Below, in pieces: positions 33,127 through 37,090 of a DNA stretch of 37,090 nucleotides (positions are counted from its first letter, which is position 1; each line of letters begins with the position of its first letter). Location of the stretch: contig DATGKW010000120.1 in NCBI GenBank assembly GCA_035294465.1, positions 1-37,090 of the forward strand, written 5' to 3'. The notes below the pieces were generated by a model. The model was not told the origin of the DNA. It did not search any database and saw nothing but the letters and a program-made list of their open reading frames with translations. The position numbers and the translations under genes were made by a program. The stretch is from Paraktedonobacter sp035294465. Lineage in GTDB: Bacteria > Chloroflexota > Ktedonobacteria > Ktedonobacterales > Ktedonobacteraceae.

Positions 33127-33968
33127 TACCCTGCCGTTTGTTCAATCGCTTTCGCCATTACCTGATAGCCGGTAGTGGTCGCATGAATGGCGAGCGAGGT
33201 GATAGGGAAACTGCACATCCATGTGTATGTGCAAATATCGGGATTGGGCGTAGCTGCCCCCCCGAAGGGGTCGAATATATCGACCACGGTCGCGTAGCCA
33301 CTGGCGTCCGCAGCCAGATGCTGGTTGAGAGTCTCCGCCAGCGCTACCGTATTCGGGCAGATGTTTGCGAATGGATCGTAATAATTCAGCAGGAAGAGGT
33401 CGCCGGTTACTTTGCCGTTGACCGTCATCGCGGCAACCAGCTGTGGCAGGATCGTATGCCTGATGTTGTTATCCATCGTAGCAAGGTCGTTGCTCAGATT
33501 TGAGCTGACCGCGCAGGTTGAAGTATTGAGGTCCCCAAGCAGGTCGTTGACCCCGATATCCAGCGTGACGGGACTAACCTGGCCGGCATGCGCCTGCAGA
33601 TACTCAACTGCAGCTTGAAGTTGAGGTTCAATATACGGGTACTTTCTCAAGACTCCGCTGCACCCTCCATTGATCATGCTGCTGGAGGTCTCTCCAGGGC
33701 AGGCCATGTTGGCGTAATGGCTTACGCCGTGACTCTGGAGGTTGCTGTAGAAGTCATCCGTATATCCATGAGTAAAGTCCAGATCCGGCTGGAAACCAAA
33801 GGCCAGCGAATCTCCGAGCGCCAGGTAATACGCTTTGGGGCCGATTAGCGTGGCTGCCGGTGATCTGGGAGCTGCTGCTACTGATGGAACAAGCACAAAA
33901 GCCAGGCAGCAAGCCAGGACGAGCGGCGCGACAATGCGCGAAAAACGAGGTACATTCCTTTGTATCAT
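33123..33968 (-). CDS. secreted SGNH/GDSL-family esterase or lipase
   Basis: A 281-residue exported hydrolase. The start at 33968 is set by GGAGG nine bases upstream and by a promoter at 34057-34085; longer starts would lie in or upstream of the promoter. The signal peptide is about residues 1-33 (IVAPLVLACCLAFVLVPSVA, then AAP). SGNH blocks: the Ser in YLALGDSLAFG, Gly in ACPGETSSSMINGG, Asn in LDIGVNDLLGD and His in SLAIHATTTGYQVMA. The Asp usually three residues before the catalytic His is Leu here. Six or more cysteines suggest disulfides outside the cell. The substrate (lipid, acyl sugar) is unknown. Confidence 0.88.
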   Translation of the reverse strand: MIQRNVPRFSRIVAPLVLACCLAFVLVPSVAAAPRSPAATLIGPKAYYLALGDSLAFGFQPDLDFTHGYTDDFYSNLQSHGVSHYANMACPGETSSSMINGGCSGVLRKYPYIEPQLQAAVEYLQAHAGQVSPVTLDIGVNDLLGDLNTSTCAVSSNLSNDLATMDNNIRHTILPQLVAAMTVNGKVTGDLFLLNYYDPFANICPNTVALAETLNQHLAADASGYATVVDIFDPFGGAATPNPDICTYTWMCSFPITSLAIHATTTGYQVMAKAIEQTAGY

Positions 33969-34056
33969 GAATTCCATCCTCCAGGGGGGTATAGATTTCT
34001 CGGTTGTGGCGTACCAGGAAATCAGAAGGGAGGAAAACATACACACCCTATAAAGA

Positions 34057-34085
34057 AGTATAAATAGAAAAAAAGGAGTTTGCAA
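34057..34085 (-). promoter_or_regulatory. promoter of the SGNH esterase gene
   Basis: On the minus strand TTGCAA (34085-34080) and TATACT (34062-34057) are exactly 17 bases apart. The leader would be about 80 bases long. Confidence 0.6.
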
Positions 34086-34248
34086 GAGTTTTGTATGGCA
34101 AAAATGAGTACCTATTTACAAAAGGTTCTCTATCATCCTGTTCTGTCTCACGGCATTTTACTTTTTGCTGCCTGGTATGGTACTCTTCTGTATAAGGCTT
34201 TGTTGTGAAGGTGGAGTGATTGAATAACGACACAAAGGTACCAGGACT

Positions 34249-34908
34249 ATGGCAATAAAACATCCAAAAACGCAGGTTCGCCGCGCCGAGCTTTTGAAAG
34301 CCGCGCGCGAAGTTTTCGCTGAAAAAGGCTTTGAGGCAACCACTGTTTCGGAGATTGTCTCGCGCGCTGGCGTGGCACAGGGAACATTCTATCTCTACTT
34401 CCCCTCAAAGATTTCGGTGGCGAAGGCGCTGGCAGATGAGATGCGTGGTGAAATCGAGCAGGCTCTACGCGTCATTTTCGCCCAGGCGACTACTCCGGAG
34501 GAGATAATCGATCACAGCGTTGAGGCTGCGTTCCGCATTCTGGGTGAGTATAGCGATGTCCTGGCGCTCACTCATTCCGGCGTGCGCTGGCTGGGAGCAG
34601 AAAACGCCGATTCGTTCGTCCATGATCGCCCAACGGGTCCGCGAGACAACAGAAAAGAGCAGGCGCGGGCGGAGAAGACCAGCTCATCGTTCTTTACTCG
34701 CTATCACGGACTCATCGCGGAAGCTATCCGCAACGATCAGGCTACCGGCGCGGTCCCCGCGGAGATTGACCCTGATGTGACGGCGACCTTCATCGTTGGG
34801 ATGATTTACTATGCTGCCGATCAATGTTACGTCTACCATATGGCCCCGCCTGAAGTGTATATCAGGGAAGCGGCGCACTTTATTCGCTGGGCGCTGGGCC
34901 TGCGCTGA
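34249..34908 (+). CDS. TetR/AcrR family transcriptional regulator
   Basis: A 219-residue repressor-type regulator. The N-terminal helix-turn-helix (about residues 10-55) reads RRAELLKAAREVFAEKGFEA, then TTVSEIVSRAGVAQGTFYLY and FPSKISVAKALADEM, a textbook TetR domain. The C-terminal ligand-binding part (about 60-219) is helical with a charged loop (RDNRKEQARAEKTSS) and gives no ligand clue. No efflux pump is nearby. Just after the gene a strong promoter and a 15-base palindrome drive the DUF6114/DUF6230 operon in the same direction, so this is the likely target. The start at 34249 has a weak ribosome binding site (AAAGG or AGGA). Confidence 0.92.
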   Translation: MAIKHPKTQVRRAELLKAAREVFAEKGFEATTVSEIVSRAGVAQGTFYLYFPSKISVAKALADEMRGEIEQALRVIFAQATTPEEIIDHSVEAAFRILGEYSDVLALTHSGVRWLGAENADSFVHDRPTGPRDNRKEQARAEKTSSSFFTRYHGLIAEAIRNDQATGAVPAEIDPDVTATFIVGMIYYAADQCYVYHMAPPEVYIREAAHFIRWALGLR

Positions 34909-34915
34909 TCAGCGC
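34902..34915. repeat. palindrome GCGCTGATCAGCGC at the TetR gene stop
   Basis: A perfect 14-base palindrome that includes the TetR stop codon and is followed by a T-rich stretch (ATTTTCCCCTTTTTG). It could be a small terminator hairpin (5-bp stem, GATC loop). Confidence 0.35.
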
Positions 34916-34943
34916 GACATTTTCCCCTTTTTGTCCTCTTCTC

Positions 34944-34972
34944 TTGACAGTGGATGCATTTATCAGTATAGT
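34944..34972 (+). promoter_or_regulatory. strong promoter of the DUF6114/DUF6230 operon
   Basis: TTGACA (34944-34949) and TATAGT (34967-34972) are 17 bases apart, the best -35/-10 pair in the window. The start point should be near 34979, leaving a leader of about 115 bases. Confidence 0.75.
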
Positions 34973-34989
34973 TCTATGTAAGGGAAAAC

Positions 34990-35004
34990 GACTGACCGTC
35001 AGTC
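34990..35004. promoter_or_regulatory. candidate TetR operator GACTGACCGTCAGTC
   Basis: A perfect 15-base palindrome with an odd centre (GACTGAC-C-GTCAGTC) about 10 to 25 bases after the predicted transcription start. Size and symmetry are typical of TetR-family operators, and the TetR gene lies directly upstream. Binding here would block the promoter. I found no second copy before the TetR gene itself. Confidence 0.65.
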
Positions 35005-35094
35005 ATTTTTACAGCAGTATTTTTTCGCTTGGGAGAAATGCTCTGCCTCGTGGACAACGCTGTGCAGGAGGTAGAAGGAAAAAGGAGTTTCCCC

Positions 35095-35805
35095 ATGAAT
35101 ATGCAAGGTGATTCTGAAGCTGGACGCGCAGCAGACGAGATCCCTGATGCTCAGGAGGAGATCAAGCCTGACGGGACTGCGGATGCCAGCACAGCAGAGG
35201 CAACGCCGGCCACCTCTGGTGCCCTCTATCCCCGGCGCCGGCGGCTCCCTAACTTGATCGGTCTGACGACACGCTTGCAGCGCATCAGGCTTATTCCGCA
35301 GATGTCAGGTGAGAGCGATACGCTTAAAGGGCCTGACGCGCCTACCGAACCGGTAACGCCTCTGGGCAAGCAACGATGGAAATGGCGGCGCAGGGCAAAA
35401 AAAGACCGGCTGGCGGACTGGCAGAACTGGTCGAAGTTTCGCCTCTGGCGAAATACGCGCCCGCTGTGGGGATCTATCTTAATGATCATCGCAGGGGCTA
35501 TCATGCTCATAGGAGCTATCATTCTCTTACCCATGGCCTTTCTCGTCTCATCAATCTGGCCGGCTATCCTGGTGAGCGGTCTGCTGCTGGTCATGGGGGT
35601 AATCCAGCTCTTTTTGCCGACCTACGCTGTGATAACTGGCTCTATCGGCATCGTTCTCTCACTGGTCTCTTTACTGGTCGCGTCCTTCGGTGGGTGCGGC
35701 CTCGGTCTGCTGCTTGGCATTATCGGCAGCGCTCTCAGCATCGCCTGGCGTCCGGTCAAATCCTCCAGGCTGCTAAGGCAGGCCGGCACATCGTCAACTC
35801 ACTAA
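35095..35805 (+). CDS. DUF6114-like multi-pass membrane protein
   Basis: A 236-residue protein. The start at 35095 follows AAAGGAG seven bases upstream. Residues about 1-120 are hydrophilic, first acidic (DSEAGRAADEIPDAQEEIK) and then basic (PRRRRLPNLI, KWRRRAKKDRLADW). Four transmembrane helices follow (about 125-230): WGSILMIIAGAIMLIGAIIL, LVSSIWPAILVSGLLLVMGV, YAVITGSIGIVLSLVSLLVA and GLGLLLGIIGSALSIAW. The helix pattern and the neighbouring DUF6230-like gene match the DUF6114 proteins I know from Streptomyces; the name rests on memory of that synteny. First gene of the operon behind the TetR-operator promoter. Confidence 0.7.
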   Translation: MNMQGDSEAGRAADEIPDAQEEIKPDGTADASTAEATPATSGALYPRRRRLPNLIGLTTRLQRIRLIPQMSGESDTLKGPDAPTEPVTPLGKQRWKWRRRAKKDRLADWQNWSKFRLWRNTRPLWGSILMIIAGAIMLIGAIILLPMAFLVSSIWPAILVSGLLLVMGVIQLFLPTYAVITGSIGIVLSLVSLLVASFGGCGLGLLLGIIGSALSIAWRPVKSSRLLRQAGTSSTH

Positions 35806-35915
35806 TGCCTTGCCGCTGAGAGAATCTCGTATTTCACCGCGTGTGATCCGCTGTTACGGATTACATAGATGTATGGATCGTATCACACCTGGTAAACAGC
35901 AAGGAGAAGCACAGT

Positions 35916-36470
35916 ATGTCACCGACTTTAGACATGCCCATGATTGGGCAAACCAACCGCAATATTTTCTGGATAGTCCTCTTAGTCGCTTTGCTTGTTC
36001 TGACCGGCATGCTCGCTCTTGTCGAGCGCGGAGCCGTCGCGGTTGCGGCAGCCATTCCTGTGCCTTTTGTGGTAAAAGGTCAGACGCTCAATGGTAGTAA
36101 TTTCCATCTTTATCCCGGCGTTTCGGGCGCCGACAACACCACGCCCGTTGGCGTCGTCCAGATGAACACGACGATTACTGACCTGACAATTATCAAGACC
36201 TTCAACGTTCCGGTTCTCGGCAACGTCAACCTGACCTTGACCGCCGGAGATAATGGTACGCCGGTGAGCATTTCTGGTCTGACCATCGATTCAACCGGGA
36301 TGAACTTGAGCCAGGCTCAGTTCTCAGGGATGTCGATCAATGCCAGTGGCACAGGCGGCTTTGAGATTGGATCGAGCAGCGCAACCTTCACAAATGCGAC
36401 GATCAATTCGCCGTATCTGCTGATCAATAGCATTACTTTGCCTGGCCTCTCGATCTCGCTCAGTCGTTAA
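35916..36470 (+). CDS. DUF6230-like exported protein
   Basis: A 184-residue protein. AAGGAG lies eight bases before the ATG. The N-terminus (MSPTLDMPMIGQTNRN) precedes one hydrophobic helix (about 17-40, IFWIVLLVALLVLTGMLALV), then AVAAA, which may be a signal-peptide cleavage region. The rest is rich in Gly, Asn, Thr and Ser with alternating hydrophobic residues, the pattern of stacked beta-strands: GQTLNGSNFHLYPGVSG, VQMNTTITDLTIIKTF, VSISGLTIDSTGMNLSQAQF. This fits the DUF6230 family, found beside DUF6114 in actinobacteria, but the assignment is tentative. The gap to the upstream gene is 110 bases, and 34 bases separate it from the next gene. Confidence 0.7.
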   Translation: MSPTLDMPMIGQTNRNIFWIVLLVALLVLTGMLALVERGAVAVAAAIPVPFVVKGQTLNGSNFHLYPGVSGADNTTPVGVVQMNTTITDLTIIKTFNVPVLGNVNLTLTAGDNGTPVSISGLTIDSTGMNLSQAQFSGMSINASGTGGFEIGSSSATFTNATINSPYLLINSITLPGLSISLSR

Positions 36471-36504
36471 CCAGGGGCATCGTGGCAAAGAAGGAATACA
36501 CGTT

Positions 36505-37090
36505 ATGGACAGAAGCAAGCGATCAACTTATCGCTATAAAAAGCTCCTGGTGATCCTGGTAGCGGCCTTTTTGCTCTCGAATTTTGTCCTTATCTTCCCG
36601 GTCTTTGCCAGCAGCACACAGCAGCAGACGCAGGCGACAGGGGATTCAACCAGCATTTGTATTCCGATCCCCTTCATCCATCCCTGTCCGTCACCGACGC
36701 CCAGGCCCTGCGTACCGATTCCAATCATTCATCCTTGCCCGTCGCCAACGCCTGATCCAACCGAGGCGAGCACGCCAACACCCGGTCCAGGCCAGACAAA
36801 CACGCCCGGCCCAGATCAGACCCAGACCGGCACGCCTGGTCCAGGAAACTCGGCGACTCCAACGCCCACACCCAGGCTGCCAGCGCTCGCAGCCGATGGC
36901 CCTTTCACGCTTACCGCAACGCAGATTGTCGGGACGAACGCGCATCTGAACTTATCAGATCTGGGCCATCCCGTTTTCAGTTTCTCTGCGGTCACTATCC
37001 AGGGTATGAAGCTGTCCTCGGCTTCCATGAGCTTAAGCGCCTCCGGTGCTGTCAATGGCACCGGCGTTCTCATCAAAACCTCTATCGGCG
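36505..37090 (+). CDS. exported Pro/Thr-rich protein with DUF6230-like strands, cut by the window end
   Basis: An open frame of at least 195 residues starting at ATG 36505, with AAGGA ten bases upstream; no stop occurs before the window ends. A signal peptide (LLVILVAAFLLSNFVLIFPV, then FAS) is followed by a 17-residue tandem duplication with two cysteines per copy (CIPIPFIHPCPSPTPRP and CVPIPIIHPCPSPTPDP), then a Pro/Thr/Gly linker (PTPGPGQTNTPGP, TPTPTP). From about residue 130 the sequence (FTLTATQIVGTNAHLNL, VTIQGMKLSSASMSLSASG) has the same beta-strand pattern as the preceding gene, suggesting a related domain. Third gene of the operon. The function is unknown. Confidence 0.75.
   Translation, partial: MDRSKRSTYRYKKLLVILVAAFLLSNFVLIFPVFASSTQQQTQATGDSTSICIPIPFIHPCPSPTPRPCVPIPIIHPCPSPTPDPTEASTPTPGPGQTNTPGPDQTQTGTPGPGNSATPTPTPRLPALAADGPFTLTATQIVGTNAHLNLSDLGHPVFSFSAVTIQGMKLSSASMSLSASGAVNGTGVLIKTSIG
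36658..36759 (+). repeat. 51-base tandem duplication coding a Cys/Pro-rich 17-mer
   Basis: Copies at 36658-36708 and 36709-36759 encode CIPIPFIHPCPSPTPRP and CVPIPIIHPCPSPTPDP, differing at three residues. Silent differences are also present, so the duplication is not recent. Confidence 0.85.

Noticed and set aside
34165..34200. TATGGTACTCTT near the TetR gene, also present in the recA promoter
   Set aside because: Only 12 shared bases; the second copy has no matching -35 and no GTTC half-site, so it is probably coincidence.

Overview
The window looks like chromosomal DNA of a soil-type bacterium of the Chloroflexota, most likely class Ktedonobacteria. This is inferred from gene content, not from a database search: moderately high GC, dnaX-ybaB-recR and recA together, a DUF3417-type glucan phosphorylase, several orphan NarL-type regulators, a secreted pectinase, and an actinobacterial-looking TetR/DUF6114/DUF6230 cassette. 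Sigma70-like promoters (TTGACA-N17-TATAAT type) can be read in front of many genes. No insertion sequence, prophage, CRISPR array, tRNA or rRNA is visible.

Layout. 1-4.4 kb holds DNA replication and repair: a possible 3' end of SRP RNA, the dnaX-ybaB-recR operon, then recA behind a promoter that overlaps a LexA-like box. 4.4-9.3 kb holds an M20 peptidase (-), a secreted lytic transglycosylase (+) behind a 350-base structured leader, a quinone oxidoreductase-like MDR enzyme (-) and an M19 dipeptidase (+). 9.3-14.7 kb is a carbohydrate block: glucan phosphorylase (-) divergent from a fused pectate lyase/pectin methylesterase (+). The region between them carries two exact, oppositely oriented copies of a TGTGA-N4-TCACA operator. 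14.9-17.1 kb holds a membrane-anchored hypothetical protein, a NarL-type regulator and an MglA-like GTPase. 17.3-24.6 kb holds gatB, glutamate dehydrogenase, an acidic/basic low-complexity protein, dxs, an orphan ABC ATPase and a NarL-type regulator whose phosphoacceptor Asp is Asn. 25-30.5 kb holds a second secreted lysozyme-like protein with a peptidoglycan-binding domain, a possible gene remnant, a stand-alone receiver, a class I aminotransferase and an orphan molybdenum hydroxylase large subunit. 30.7-34 kb holds a repeat-rich single-pass membrane protein, an ApbE-type flavin transferase coupled to a ferric-reductase-like heme membrane protein, and a secreted SGNH esterase (-). 34.2-37.1 kb holds a TetR regulator, a strong promoter with a 15-base palindromic operator, and an operon of a DUF6114-like membrane protein, a DUF6230-like exported protein and a third exported protein cut by the window end.

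How the genes work together. Most are housekeeping or saprophytic functions. The parts most likely to be new biology are the TetR-controlled exported-protein operon at the right end, the repeat-rich protein/ApbE/heme-membrane module, the paired operators between the glucan and pectin genes, and the structured leader of the first transglycosylase. Long near-perfect hairpins follow several genes and probably act as terminators, often for both strands.
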